A stretch of DNA of 64,000 nt from Spirosoma taeanense (GCF_013127955.1 NZ_CP053435.1:3100001-3164000), one strand, 5' to 3'. Positions 1 through 9,832 are shown, counted from the first letter of the stretch. Notes: generated by a model from the sequence alone, not told the origin. Numbers and translations: made by a program.

Positions 1-956
1 TTACCGCCCAACTGGGCGACGACGTCCTGGGCGACGACCCCACCGTCATTGCCCTCGAAGCTAAAGCAGCCGCTATGTTCGGCATGGAGGCTGCCCTGTT
101 CTGCGCCAGTGGCACGATGACCAATCAACTCGCCATCCGTACGCATACCAAACCAGGCGACGACGTCATCTGCGACGTTCTCTCGCACGTGTACCAGTAC
201 GAAGGTGGGGGCATTTCGGTGAATGCCCTGGCCTCGGTCAGCCTGCCCCAGGGCGAGCGCGGCAAACTCACGCCCGATCTGATCCGGGACTATATCTACA
301 GCCCGGCCGATCCGCACAAACCGCTGTCCCGGCTGGTCGTGCTGGAGAATACGGTCAACAAAGGGGGTGGGTGTTATTACACCGTGCCCGAAATTGCGGC
401 CATCCGGCAGGTCTGCCTCGAAAACCGGCTGATTCTGCATCTGGACGGTGCCCGGCTTTTCAACGCGCTGGTCGAAACGGGTGACCCCACCGAAGCCTAC
501 GGGCAACTGTTCGATTCGATCAGCATCTGCCTGTCCAAAGGGCTTGGCTGCCCGGTTGGATCCCTGCTCATCGGCAAGGCCGACATGATCCGGCAGGCCC
601 GGCGTTACCGTAAACTCATGGGCGGAGGCTGGCGGCAGGCCGGTTTCCTGGCCGCAGCCGGTATCTACGCCCTCGACCACCACGTTGACCGGCTGAAGAT
701 CGACCACGCCCGCGCCCGCAAGATCGGCGCGATGCTCGAACGCCTGCCCGAAGTTGAGGAAATTCTGCCGATTGACACCAATATTGTGATTTTTAGGCTT
801 TCGGCAAACCACTTAGCTGCCGATTACGTTGAGAAATTAGCCGCAAAAGGTATTCGGAGCGTCACCTTCGGTAAACACCTTGTGCGTTTTGTGACGCACC
901 TGGATCTGACCGATCAGATGATAACCGAACTGGAAACCCGATTATCAGAACGGTGA
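1..956 (+). CDS. ltaE: Low-specificity L-threonine aldolase, 5' end outside window
   Basis: Cytoplasmic PLP enzyme that splits L-threonine or allo-threonine into glycine and acetaldehyde. The frame is open from base 3, and the residues before the first internal Met (base 75) already match the family: GDDVLGDDPTV followed by LEAKAA. The gene therefore starts upstream and only its first residues are missing. Fold-type I landmarks are visible: the glycine-rich CASGTMTNQ loop, the HLDGARLFNA block with the PLP-binding Asp, and SKGLGCPVGS carrying the Schiff-base lysine (codon near 537). The C-terminal small domain is complete and ends at TGA. A gene of the same direction follows after 74 bp, with no clear terminator between. 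The family assignment is firm; exact substrate preference cannot be read from sequence. Confidence 0.93.
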   Translation, partial: TAQLGDDVLGDDPTVIALEAKAAAMFGMEAALFCASGTMTNQLAIRTHTKPGDDVICDVLSHVYQYEGGGISVNALASVSLPQGERGKLTPDLIRDYIYSPADPHKPLSRLVVLENTVNKGGGCYYTVPEIAAIRQVCLENRLILHLDGARLFNALVETGDPTEAYGQLFDSISICLSKGLGCPVGSLLIGKADMIRQARRYRKLMGGGWRQAGFLAAAGIYALDHHVDRLKIDHARARKIGAMLERLPEVEEILPIDTNIVIFRLSANHLAADYVEKLAAKGIRSVTFGKHLVRFVTHLDLTDQMITELETRLSER

Positions 957-1030
957 CGGGTGTGATCCCGACCAGGGCTACGATCTTAATTTAATCCGCG
1001 CACACACCCGGCCGCCTTCAGGAACAGACT

Positions 1031-2629
1031 ATGCATATACAAACCAGAAATTTACAGAAGGAAGATTATCACGACCTCAAGGAAACCATGATTGAGGTCT
1101 ATAGTGGTATTGGCGGGGATTACTGGCCGAAAAGCTCAATTACCAAACTGCTCAACCTGTTTCCGGAAGGTCAGTTCTGCGTCGAGGTCGACGGCAAGGT
1201 CGTAGCCATTGCGCTGGCCATCCGGGTCAAATACGACAACTTCGGTGATAACCATACGTACTTCGAGATTACGGGGGGATATACCTTTAAAACCCACGAC
1301 GATTTGGGCGACTACCTCTATGGTATCGAGGTGTTCGTGCATCCCGACTACCGCGACCTGCGACTTGGCCGGCGGCTTTACGATGCCCGGAAGGAACTCT
1401 GCGAGCAGCTGAACCTGAAGGGAATTCTGGCGGGCGGCCGGATTCCAAATTACCAGAAATTTGCCGACGAGCTGACACCCCGCGAGTATATCGCGAAGGT
1501 GAAACAGAAAGAGATTTACGACCCGACGCTGACGTTCCAGTTGTCGAACGACTTCCACGTCCGGAAAGTCCTGCGCGGCTACCTGCCCGGCGATACCGAA
1601 TCGAAGGAGTATGCCACCCTGCTGGAGTGGATCAACATTTATTACGTTGCCGAGAAAGACAAAAAGCCCCATACAGATTCGATTATCCGGCTGGGCGTAA
1701 TCCAGTGGCAGATGCGGCTGTTCAAGAACCTCGCGTCGTTTCTGGATCAGGTAGAGTTTTTCGTGAACGCCGTGAGTGACTACCGGGCCGACTTCATGGT
1801 TCTGCCGGAGTTTTTCAACACGCCCCTGATGGCCGAATTCAACGACCTGCCCGAGCCGGTCGCCATCCGCAAACTGGCCGACTTTACGCAGCCGGTGCGC
1901 GAAAAGCTTTGTGAGCTGGCTATTTCCTATAACGTCAACATTGTGGGCGGCAGCATGCCACTGGTCGATGAAGACGGCAAGCTCTACAACGTAGCGTACC
2001 TGTGCCGGCGCGATGGCTCCTTTGAAGAATACCGCAAGATTCACATCACGCCCAACGAGGTGAAGCATTACGGCATGGTTGGCGGCTATGAAATCCGGGC
2101 GTTCGATACGGACTGCGGTAAGATTGGCATGCTGATCTGCTACGATGTCGAATTTCCTGAACTGAGCCGGATTCTGGCCCAGCAGGGTATGCAGATTCTG
2201 TTCGTACCATTCCTGACCGACACCCAGAACGGCTACTCGCGGGTGCGGCACTGTGCGCAGGCGCGGGCTATTGAGAATGAGTGTTATGTAGCTATTTCGG
2301 GCTGCGTGGGCAACCTGCCGAAAGTGCATAACATGGATATCAACTTTGCGCAGTCGGCCGTGTTTACGCCTTCGGATTTTCAATTCCCAACCAACGCGGT
2401 GAAGGCCGAAGCCACGCCCAACACCGAAATGGTGCTGATTGCCGACGTGGATCTAAGCCTGCTGAAAGAGCTGCACGAACATGGTTCGGTTCAGGTACTG
2501 AAAGATCGCCGGACGGATCTGTATGACGTAACGCTGAAGAAAGTGGCCCGCAAAGCCCTGAAAAAGAAGAAAGAATCGGCGGATAACGACCCAGAAGAGG
2601 TCGCGCCCCTGATTGTCGTATCCGAATAA
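1031..2629 (+). CDS. GNAT acetyltransferase fused to carbon-nitrogen hydrolase (nitrilase superfamily)
   Basis: A 532-residue two-domain protein. Residues 1 to about 180 form a GNAT domain: the strand YGIEVFVHPDYRDLRLGRRL contains the acetyl-CoA pyrophosphate loop. Residues 220 to 500 form a nitrilase/amidase domain with the full catalytic triad visible: Glu260 (LPEFF), Lys336 (YRKIHIT) and Cys370 (LICYDVEFPE). The tail is Lys-rich and then acidic. The fusion is a recognised Bacteroidota architecture, usually annotated as a bifunctional GNAT/carbon-nitrogen hydrolase. The substrate is unknown; by inference it acts on a small amide or amine in the cytoplasm. A strong hairpin follows the stop codon, so it is probably the last gene of its transcript. 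Confidence 0.92.
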   Translation: MHIQTRNLQKEDYHDLKETMIEVYSGIGGDYWPKSSITKLLNLFPEGQFCVEVDGKVVAIALAIRVKYDNFGDNHTYFEITGGYTFKTHDDLGDYLYGIEVFVHPDYRDLRLGRRLYDARKELCEQLNLKGILAGGRIPNYQKFADELTPREYIAKVKQKEIYDPTLTFQLSNDFHVRKVLRGYLPGDTESKEYATLLEWINIYYVAEKDKKPHTDSIIRLGVIQWQMRLFKNLASFLDQVEFFVNAVSDYRADFMVLPEFFNTPLMAEFNDLPEPVAIRKLADFTQPVREKLCELAISYNVNIVGGSMPLVDEDGKLYNVAYLCRRDGSFEEYRKIHITPNEVKHYGMVGGYEIRAFDTDCGKIGMLICYDVEFPELSRILAQQGMQILFVPFLTDTQNGYSRVRHCAQARAIENECYVAISGCVGNLPKVHNMDINFAQSAVFTPSDFQFPTNAVKAEATPNTEMVLIADVDLSLLKELHEHGSVQVLKDRRTDLYDVTLKKVARKALKKKKESADNDPEEVAPLIVVSE

Positions 2630-2632
2630 GTG

Positions 2633-2660
2633 AAAAGGGGTGGCCCGGGCCACCCCTTTT
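2633..2660. terminator. Bidirectional intrinsic terminator
   Basis: A perfect 14-bp inverted repeat (AAAAGGGGTGGCCC / GGGCCACCCCTTTT) lies between the stop codons of two convergent genes. It runs into a T-tract on the plus strand and A-tract symmetry gives a T-tract on the minus strand, so it can end both transcripts. Confidence 0.85.
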
Positions 2661-2661
2661 T

Positions 2662-3882
2662 TTATCGCAGCAGTTCAGCCAGCAGAATCCCCAGATAGGT
2701 ACCAATGGCGTTGCCGAGCGTTCCGACTAGTACGGCCGGAAGCTGCAGATCCGGACGGTTCAGGCTGCGGGCCAGCGCCAGCGCCGACGTAGCCCCGCCG
2801 ATGTTGGCCTGCGATGCAATACTCAGCACATCCCAGTCCTGCCGGAACACCGCCCCGACGCCAAACAAAATACCGGCGTGAATCAGCACCAGCAGGAGAA
2901 TCATGCCGAACAGCACGAGGGCCAGCTGCCCGTCGCGCAGCAGTGCCGCTACGTCGCAGTAAGCGCCGATGACGGCCAGAAAAATATAAACGCCGAACAA
3001 ACCCAGGAGTCGGCTGCCCCGCAGGCGGTTGACAATTCGGAACTGCGCCAGCACCAGCGCGAGGGTAGTCAGCACCAGCACGAACGGCAGGGCTGGAACC
3101 CGTACGGCCAGTTGCCGGGCGAGAAATATCGATCCCAGCCCCAGTGCCAGCAGCAAGGCAAGATCGGCGGGGCTGATCGTTTCCGCATCGTCATAAGCGG
3201 TAGCCTCTACGGAATGAACCGGTTCACTGACCGTTGGCAACTGCCGGGGAAAGCGTCGTTGCAGAAAATGCGGCAGCGCAATGGTCGCAACCATCCAGAG
3301 GGCAGTCACAATATTGTCGGCGGCCGTAGCTGCAATGAACAGATTCCCGACTTTTGACACACCGTAATGCAGGGCAACAGCGTGGAAGTTAATGCTTCCC
3401 CCGATATACGTTCCGGTAAACATCCCCGCCAGGGCATAAAACAGGCTTCCTATTGTCTGGGGAGCGTCAAACAGCCACACACTGACCAGCACGCCAATTA
3501 TCGTTCCGGCCGATCCCGTCAGAAACATCGTGAGCATGGGCAGCCCCGCCCGACGAAGGTCCTTCAGGTTTACGTTCAGCAGCAGCAGAAACAGAGCTAA
3601 CGGAGCCACATAATCGAAGATCCCGGTATAGACCGGCACCTCACTGGTGGGCAGAAGAGTCAGGTTTGCCTCAAGCGCCGTCAGCAGAATGACCAGTAAG
3701 GCCGTGCCAATGTGACGGAAACCCGGCTTCTGGGTAAGCCATTCGCAAACCACAACGTTCAGGCAAAGAACAAATACGATAAATACAGAGTCAGCCACGG
3801 CGAAAATCCAGATTATGTCCAAAAACACAAGTACGGGCTTCTTGACCGTAAAAATGCGCTTTGATCCGATCCTTGTAAACAA
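2662..3882 (-). CDS. DUF819 family membrane protein
   Basis: A 406-residue polytopic inner-membrane protein with about 10-12 hydrophobic helices. The DUF819 (YjcL-like) signature is visible: a FTGTYIGGSINFHAVAL stretch in the first half and NIGGATSALALARS plus PAVLVGTLGNAIGTYLG near the C-terminus, giving the inverted-repeat look of secondary carriers. A short hydrophilic linker (about residues 215-240) separates two helical bundles. The transported substrate is not known for the family. The first 25-35 residues are atypical, so the true start may lie downstream of the first Met; no alternative ATG is obvious. It is divergent from the SusC gene and convergent with the GNAT-nitrilase gene. Confidence 0.8.
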   Translation of the reverse strand: MFTRIGSKRIFTVKKPVLVFLDIIWIFAVADSVFIVFVLCLNVVVCEWLTQKPGFRHIGTALLVILLTALEANLTLLPTSEVPVYTGIFDYVAPLALFLLLLNVNLKDLRRAGLPMLTMFLTGSAGTIIGVLVSVWLFDAPQTIGSLFYALAGMFTGTYIGGSINFHAVALHYGVSKVGNLFIAATAADNIVTALWMVATIALPHFLQRRFPRQLPTVSEPVHSVEATAYDDAETISPADLALLLALGLGSIFLARQLAVRVPALPFVLVLTTLALVLAQFRIVNRLRGSRLLGLFGVYIFLAVIGAYCDVAALLRDGQLALVLFGMILLLVLIHAGILFGVGAVFRQDWDVLSIASQANIGGATSALALARSLNRPDLQLPAVLVGTLGNAIGTYLGILLAELLR

Positions 3883-3918
3883 AATAAGACTTCACCCTCT
3901 ATCAATACGATAAGATAA

Positions 3919-3937
3919 TCTATAAGCCCTGTATAGA
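3919..3937. promoter_or_regulatory. Inverted repeat TCTATA-N7-TATAGA upstream of susC
   Basis: Perfect 6-bp arms TCTATA (3919-3924) and TATAGA (3932-3937) separated by 7 bp lie in the 121-bp divergent intergenic region, 66 bp before the SusC start. A TACTTTG word at 3954-3960 resembles a Bacteroidota -7 element with one spacer base missing. An operator function is inference. Confidence 0.4.
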
Positions 3938-4003
3938 ATAGCAAAACAATCTCTACTTTGCATCCATATTTTTCTTATAAAATCACAAAAATTTATAACC
4001 CAA

Positions 4004-7000
4004 ATGAACCGAAAATTACTTGTATGGCTATGGCTGTTTTTCGGCCTTGCCGGAACTGCCCTTGCGCAGGAACAGGCAGTCACCGGGCGCGTAACCGACG
4101 CCCAGGGCGCCCCCATACCGGGGGCCAGTGTTGCGCTGAAAGGCCGGACTATTGGAACCAATACCGACGCCAACGGAACCTACCGGCTCAATGTACCGGC
4201 TACGGGTACGCTTGTTTTCAGTTTTATTGGGTTTGCCACCCAGGAAGTAGCCATTGGCAATCGCACCACCATTAACGTGCAGCTCACTGAAGGTAACCAG
4301 CAGCTCGAGGAGGTAGTCGTAACGGGTCTGGCGACGAGTGTCAAACGCTCTAATGCGGCCAACGCGGTCAGCAGCATTGGCGCCAATCAGATTTCGGGCG
4401 TCACCAAACCACAAACCGTCGATGGAGCGCTGAACGGCAAGCTGCCGGGCGTCAACATCACCGCCAACAGTGGCGCACCAGGCGGAGGTTTTTCGGTCAA
4501 GCTGCGGGGTATATCGTCCGTAACCCAGGCTTCCGAACCGCTCTACATCATCGACGGCGTGTATATCGACAACTCGCAGTTTAATACGGGGGCCGGCACG
4601 GGCTCCTTCAACCGGGCTACTGCGCAGACAACCGGCACGCAGGACCAGGCCTCTAACCGCATAGCCGACATCAACCCCGAGGATATCGAGAACATTGAAG
4701 TTTTGAAAGGTCCGTCGGCGGCAGCCATCTATGGAACGCGGGCCAACGCCGGGGTCATTCTGATTACGACCAAGCGTGGTAAAAACGGTCAGACAATCAT
4801 CAACTTCGGCCAGGATCTGGGGTTTGCGGAAGTTAACAAGTTTGCCGGAATGGCCGCATCGCCCTGGAACGCCGAGAAAATAAACAATGGTGTTTTCCTG
4901 ATCAGCAATAAGGCCATGGCCGATCTGTATGCCGCAGCCGGGGGCAACCAGGCCAGACGGTATGATTATGAGCGCGAGATTTACGGTCAGAAAGGCCTTC
5001 TCCGCAACACAAAACTGAACGTATCGGGCGGCACCGACCGACTGCGCTACTACGTGAACGGGAGCGTTCTGAGCGAAGATGGCGTCCAGAAATACACGGG
5101 TTTCAAACGAAACTCCTTCCGGGCCAATATTGACGCCAAGCTGTCGGACTTCATCGACATTTCAACCGGCTCAAACTACGTCAACTCCTCCTCATCCCGT
5201 TCCTTCAGCGGCAACGATAACAATGGCGTTTCGCTCGGGTATAACCTGGCTTATCTGCCCCCCTGGCTCGAACAGCACCAGAACGCCGACGGCACTTACC
5301 CCGCCAACCCCATTACAGGTCAGAACCTGTTTCAGGTCGTAGACCGAATGCGGAACACCGAGCAGACCAACCGGTTCATCCAGTCGATGAACGTTAATTT
5401 CTACCTGCTGAATGAGAAAAACCACCAGCTGAAATTCGCCGTAACGGGCGGGATCGATTATATCCTCAGCGAAGCGCAGGCCTATGCCCCCAGCGACATG
5501 CAATACTTTGTGGGCGCCGGGCTGGGCTATTTTGGCGCGGTTCGCAACACAACCAATCGCAGCCTGAACACCAACATTCAGGGGTTTCTGGTCGATAACC
5601 TGCAGCTGAACGGCGACCTGAACTTTACCACCTCAGTTGGTACGGTACGGCTCACCAACAGCCAGCGGCAGTCCTATATTGAAGGGCGGGGCCTGAAACC
5701 CGGCCCAAACAAAAATCCCAATACGGCCGACACCCGGGTAACGGATACCTATTACCTCGAATCGCAGGACGTGGGCTACGTGGCTCAGGAAGAAATTAAC
5801 TGGAAAGATCGCATCATCGCAACCGGTGGCGTGCGCTTCGACAAGTCCAGCCTGAATGGCGATAATAACAAGCTCTATACCTTCCCCAAAGCATCCCTGG
5901 CGATCAACGTAGCGAACTTTGGTTTCTGGACATCCAGAGAGCTGGTTTCGTCGCTGAAACTCCGGGCGGCCTACGGCCAGACGGGGCGTTCGCCGAGCTT
6001 CGGCAATACATTTACGTCGCTGACGAACGTCTCTATCGATGGCAAATCAGGCGTGACGGTTCCGCTGCAGCTGGGTAATGCAACGGCGAACCCCGAAACG
6101 GCCAGTGAGATCGAGACGGGCGTGGATATTGGCTTTCTTAACAATCGCCTGACGCTGGAAGCGACCTATTACGACAAACGGGTTCTCAACTTTCTGTACC
6201 AGTATCAACTGGCCCCCAGCGTTGGCGCTACGCAGATCAACGCTTATCCGGTGGGCGATCTTCAGAACAAAGGAATTGAGCTGAGTCTGAATGCTCAGGT
6301 GTTCAAAAAGGCCGGTTTAAGTTGGAATTCGACCCTCAATTACTGGTTCAACCGCACGAAAGTTACGCGCCTGGCTGTGCCAAGCTTTACGGTTCCCTCG
6401 TCGGGATTTGGTGGCTTCGGCACGAACCAGATTCTGAAGCCCCGGGACGGGCAAACCTTTTCGCCCACGGCCTGGTATGGCTCGCCTTACGACGCCAACG
6501 GTAACCCAACGGCCTATAACGACTTCCAGCCCCGTTTCAACCTGTCGACCTACAACATGGTTACGTTCCTCAACAACTTCACGTTCGCGTTCCTGCTGCA
6601 CTGGAGCTACAAGAATTACAACGCAACGCTCAATCAGGAGCTGATGGACGAAGGCGGCACCACGCCCGACTGGCTGAACAAAGATAATCTGTATCAGGCC
6701 GAGCGGGTGGCAGCCGGACTGGGCGACGGCAGTGCGTATAATGGCGTCGCCCGGATTGCCGGTTCGCCGGGCGTAACGACCCGCCAGTTTGTGCAGGATG
6801 CCTCGTATGTCAAGCTGCGCGAGCTATCGTTGTATTACACGGTTCCGCGGGCGTCGTTCAACAAACTGTTCGGCAACACTGTAAAAGGTATCCGGCTGGG
6901 CGTATCGGGTAACAACGTATTTGTCTGGACCAAGTATGTAGGTTACGATCCCGAGGCTTCCCAGTTCGGTAACCGGCCCATTGGCGCTGGCGTTGACCTG

Positions 7001-7054
7001 CTGTCGTTTCCGGCATCGCGCCGATTGTTTTTCCACCTGAACTTCACATTCTAA
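4004..7054 (+). CDS. SusC/RagA-type TonB-dependent outer-membrane receptor
   Basis: A 1016-residue outer-membrane transporter for oligomers or other large nutrients. A signal peptide (MNRKLLVW...GTALAQ) is followed by a carboxypeptidase-regulatory-like domain (VTGRVTDAQGAPIPGASV, residues 24-100), a TonB plug (about 105-250, with the SusC-typical ILITTKRGK and IENIEVLKGPSAAAIYGTRA segments) and a large beta-barrel ending in an aromatic residue (FHLNFTF). The SusD partner follows after 15 bp. No glycoside hydrolase, peptidase or regulator lies next to the pair, so the substrate cannot be inferred and this is a minimal SusCD locus rather than a full polysaccharide utilisation locus. There is no N-terminal sigma-regulator interaction domain. 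Confidence 0.95.
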   Translation: MNRKLLVWLWLFFGLAGTALAQEQAVTGRVTDAQGAPIPGASVALKGRTIGTNTDANGTYRLNVPATGTLVFSFIGFATQEVAIGNRTTINVQLTEGNQQLEEVVVTGLATSVKRSNAANAVSSIGANQISGVTKPQTVDGALNGKLPGVNITANSGAPGGGFSVKLRGISSVTQASEPLYIIDGVYIDNSQFNTGAGTGSFNRATAQTTGTQDQASNRIADINPEDIENIEVLKGPSAAAIYGTRANAGVILITTKRGKNGQTIINFGQDLGFAEVNKFAGMAASPWNAEKINNGVFLISNKAMADLYAAAGGNQARRYDYEREIYGQKGLLRNTKLNVSGGTDRLRYYVNGSVLSEDGVQKYTGFKRNSFRANIDAKLSDFIDISTGSNYVNSSSSRSFSGNDNNGVSLGYNLAYLPPWLEQHQNADGTYPANPITGQNLFQVVDRMRNTEQTNRFIQSMNVNFYLLNEKNHQLKFAVTGGIDYILSEAQAYAPSDMQYFVGAGLGYFGAVRNTTNRSLNTNIQGFLVDNLQLNGDLNFTTSVGTVRLTNSQRQSYIEGRGLKPGPNKNPNTADTRVTDTYYLESQDVGYVAQEEINWKDRIIATGGVRFDKSSLNGDNNKLYTFPKASLAINVANFGFWTSRELVSSLKLRAAYGQTGRSPSFGNTFTSLTNVSIDGKSGVTVPLQLGNATANPETASEIETGVDIGFLNNRLTLEATYYDKRVLNFLYQYQLAPSVGATQINAYPVGDLQNKGIELSLNAQVFKKAGLSWNSTLNYWFNRTKVTRLAVPSFTVPSSGFGGFGTNQILKPRDGQTFSPTAWYGSPYDANGNPTAYNDFQPRFNLSTYNMVTFLNNFTFAFLLHWSYKNYNATLNQELMDEGGTTPDWLNKDNLYQAERVAAGLGDGSAYNGVARIAGSPGVTTRQFVQDASYVKLRELSLYYTVPRASFNKLFGNTVKGIRLGVSGNNVFVWTKYVGYDPEASQFGNRPIGAGVDLLSFPASRRLFFHLNFTF

Positions 7055-7069
7055 CCCCCGACCATTGCC

Positions 7070-8452
7070 ATGAAACGCAATAAATTTCAGGCATACGCGC
7101 TCCTGGCTGCCCTTTCGGGTGGGCTTATGTCGTGTGGCTTCTTCAAGACCGATCAGGTCATCGACCCCAACAACATTGCCGTTGTTACGTTCATCAACAA
7201 CCCAACCCGCGATCAGATCAATCTGATGGCCGTTGGCCTTCAGGCCGCTCCCCGAAACGGCTACCTGGATATGATCCGGATTACGGCATCGGTCGGGCGC
7301 GAGGGCATCTATTCGGCCTCTACCGACAACCGCTATTTCACCGAGATTCTGGGGACCACCGCAGCGGCCTATGGCGGAGCCAATGATCCGAATGGTATTT
7401 TCAATACCTATTACACAAGCTTTTCGAGCACCCGGCGGCAGGCCGAATTTTTCAGCATGGCTGCTCAGAGTTCGTCGGCCCTGACCGAAGCAGAGAAAGC
7501 AGGCGCCAAAGGCTTTGCCCGGACCATTCAGGGCTACGCCATGCTGAATCTGCTGAACATGCAGTTCAACAACGGCATCCGCTCAGGCTACACAGATCTG
7601 AATTCGCCCGGCGACCTGCTCAGGCCGCTTAAATTCACAAATTACGCCAGCGGGCTCGACCTGGTGATCGCCACTCTGAACGAAGGGGCTGCGTCGCTGG
7701 ATGCCGCAGGCCCTACCTTTTCATTCGCGTCGGCGTTTACCAGCGGATGGGCAGGCTTTACGACCCCGACCGACGTGAAGAAGGTCAACCGGGCGTTTGC
7801 CGCCCGCGCGTTCATGTATAAGCAGGACTGGGCCAGCATGCTTACCGCCCTCAACCAGTCGTTTCTGAACCTAAGCGGGAGCCTGTCGGTCGGGCCGAAA
7901 TTCAATTTTGCGAACGCGCAGAACGATATCGCCAACACGCTCTTTCAGAATCCGGATGCGAACGGCGCACCTTATGTCTTGTTCGACGAGGTGGTGACGA
8001 GCGCCGAGCCGGGCGATACCCGGATTGCGGCCAAAACCCGCCGACGGACCAGCCCTCGTTCGTCGGGCGGTATTGTGTCGAACTATGAACTCCAGTTATA
8101 TCCGACCAATGCATCGCCGATCAGTATTATCCGCAACGAGGAGCTGGTTCTGATGTATGCCGAAGCTAAAGCGCAGACTGGTGATCTGGCCGAGGCCATA
8201 CGGGCGATCAATATCATTCGAAGCTCGGCAGGCCTTTCGGCCTATAGCGGAGCCAGCACCAAAGACGCGCTCATCAGCGAAATCCTGAAGCAGCGTCGGT
8301 ATTCGCTGCTGTTTGAAGGCCATCGCTGGTTCGACGCCCGCCGGTACAACCGGCTCGGAACGCTGCCGAATAGCACGGCTCCCTACAAAGTGTTTGAGAA
8401 TTTAGTACGGCCGAATGCCGAAACGCAGTGGGAGCTGGCTAACCCGCTGTAG
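7070..8452 (+). CDS. SusD/RagB-family nutrient-binding outer-membrane lipoprotein
   Basis: Partner of the preceding SusC; it forms the surface lid over the barrel. The signal peptide ends in a lipobox LMSC with Cys22 as the lipidation site. The remaining sequence has the SusD layout: an N-terminal TPR-like helical scaffold interrupted by a variable binding insert (residues about 200-320), then a C-terminal block with the characteristic RNEELVLMYAEAKAQTGD and EILKQRRYSLLFEGHRWFDARR segments. At 460 residues it is slightly short for the family. It is cotranscribed with susC (15 bp gap) and closed by a very strong hairpin 16 bp after the stop. Ligand unknown. Confidence 0.94.
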   Translation: MKRNKFQAYALLAALSGGLMSCGFFKTDQVIDPNNIAVVTFINNPTRDQINLMAVGLQAAPRNGYLDMIRITASVGREGIYSASTDNRYFTEILGTTAAAYGGANDPNGIFNTYYTSFSSTRRQAEFFSMAAQSSSALTEAEKAGAKGFARTIQGYAMLNLLNMQFNNGIRSGYTDLNSPGDLLRPLKFTNYASGLDLVIATLNEGAASLDAAGPTFSFASAFTSGWAGFTTPTDVKKVNRAFAARAFMYKQDWASMLTALNQSFLNLSGSLSVGPKFNFANAQNDIANTLFQNPDANGAPYVLFDEVVTSAEPGDTRIAAKTRRRTSPRSSGGIVSNYELQLYPTNASPISIIRNEELVLMYAEAKAQTGDLAEAIRAINIIRSSAGLSAYSGASTKDALISEILKQRRYSLLFEGHRWFDARRYNRLGTLPNSTAPYKVFENLVRPNAETQWELANPL

Positions 8453-8467
8453 AACGGCGCTTCGCTT

Positions 8468-8510
8468 ACGTAAAGCGGGCGTCAGAATCAGTCTGACGCC
8501 CGCTTTACGT
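8468..8510. terminator. Strong bidirectional intrinsic terminator
   Basis: A perfect 19-bp stem (8468-8486 with 8492-8510; arm ACGTAAAGCGGGCGTCAGA) and a 5-nt loop sits between convergent susD and fabH-like genes. The plus-strand continuation is T-rich (TCTGTTTG). Confidence 0.85.
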
Positions 8511-8527
8511 TCTGTTTGATAGAGTTT

Positions 8528-9583
8528 TCACCAGCGAACCAAAGCCGCTCCCCAGGTGAAACCGCTGCCAAAAGCAGCCATGCAAACCAGGTCGCCTTCT
8601 TCAATTTTCCCCTGTTCCCAGGCTTCACAGAGGGCAATGGGAATCGACGCGGCCGTTGTATTCCCGAATTTGTGAATGTTGTTAAAGACCTTATCGTCGG
8701 CAAGGCCCAGCCGTTTCTGCACCAGCTGCGCGATGCGTAAATTTGCCTGATGCGGCACCAGCAGGTCAATGTCTTTGGGCGAGAGGTTCATTTCGTCCAG
8801 CGCTTCGATAATGACCTCCGGAAAGCGCGTTATGGCATGGCGCAGCACAATCTGGCCGTTCATATAGGGTTGGCTGGCGCGGTCTTCCCGCAGGCCCTCA
8901 TACACATAGATACTGTCGAACTCTTCCTTGGAGAACTTAAACCGGTCTTTGCCCAGATAATACCCCCCGTGGGCACCGGGGCCGTAGCAGGCTAGTTCTT
9001 CGGCGTGGGTGCCATCGGCATGAAGGTGGGTCGTCAGGATACCCCGGCCCGGCTCGTCGCAGGGCTGTACTACGGCCGCTCCGGCACCGTCGCCAAAGAG
9101 CACCGTTACGTCGCGGCCCGAAGGCGTAAAGTCCAGATTCCAGGAATGGGTTTCGGCCCCGACCACCAGCACGTTTTTGTATTTCCCGGTTTTAACAAAC
9201 TGGTCCGCAATAGAAAGCGCGTAAATAAAGCCCGAGCACTGATTGCGAATATCCAGCGCGCCCATTGTCCGGTGGGTTATACCCAGCTCGCGCTGGAGCA
9301 AGACCCCGTTACCCGGAAAGTAATAGTCGGGACTCAGCGTAGCGAAGATGATAAAATCAACATCCGAAGGCAGGATTCCGGCCCGATCAATCGCAATCCG
9401 GGCCGCTTCGGCGCCCATTGTCGTAGTTGTTTCTTCGTGCTTTTTACGGTACCGGCGCTGCTGAATGCCCGTTCGGCCCTGAATCCACTCGTCGGAAACG
9501 TTAACCAGCGGAGCCAGTTCAGCATTATGAACGATCCGTTCAGGAACATAATAACCCAATCCGGCAATGCGTGCGTTTTTCAT
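8528..9583 (-). CDS. fabH: Beta-ketoacyl-ACP synthase III-like enzyme (FabH family)
   Basis: Condensing enzyme of the thiolase fold that normally joins acetyl-CoA and malonyl-ACP to start fatty acid synthesis. I chose the ATG at 9583 (MKNARIAGLGYYVPE), where family similarity begins; an upstream in-frame extension to 9670 looks non-homologous. Catalytic Cys116 lies in IRNQCSGFIYA, the His in LLVPHQANLRI and the Asn in HKFGNTTAASIP. A segment of about 50 residues after GRGILTTHLHADGTHAEEL is longer than in E. coli FabH, as is common in Bacteroidota paralogues, so a role with another acyl starter is possible. It stands alone, not in a fab operon. Confidence 0.88.
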   Translation of the reverse strand: MKNARIAGLGYYVPERIVHNAELAPLVNVSDEWIQGRTGIQQRRYRKKHEETTTTMGAEAARIAIDRAGILPSDVDFIIFATLSPDYYFPGNGVLLQRELGITHRTMGALDIRNQCSGFIYALSIADQFVKTGKYKNVLVVGAETHSWNLDFTPSGRDVTVLFGDGAGAAVVQPCDEPGRGILTTHLHADGTHAEELACYGPGAHGGYYLGKDRFKFSKEEFDSIYVYEGLREDRASQPYMNGQIVLRHAITRFPEVIIEALDEMNLSPKDIDLLVPHQANLRIAQLVQKRLGLADDKVFNNIHKFGNTTAASIPIALCEAWEQGKIEEGDLVCMAAFGSGFTWGAALVRW

Positions 9584-9832
9584 CATGTTGCGTGTGGTCG
9601 TTTTCTGAAGGGGTCGATAACAGCTAAGGTCTTGGTAACAGCAACTGTTTGCCCCCGGCCTGTTGCGCAATATAAAGTCAATTCAATCAGCCAGATAAGG
9701 CATTTACTAAGCGGTGAACGCGTTCTCTATTATTCGGATGTATTGACTTGCTGAGGGCTCCGCTTCCCGTAAACGGCTCAGTAACAAGCGCACGCCAATG
9801 CCCTATACACGCGCAAAACGGCCAGAAAATGG

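Noticed and set aside
1136-2383. 415-codon open frame antisense to the GNAT-nitrilase gene
   Set aside because: It mirrors the GC-rich codon pattern of the opposite strand, has no family features, and the plus-strand frame shows two complete conserved domains.
8750-9754. Long plus-strand frames opposite the fabH-like gene
   Set aside because: Shadows of a well-conserved minus-strand enzyme; no protein-like motifs.
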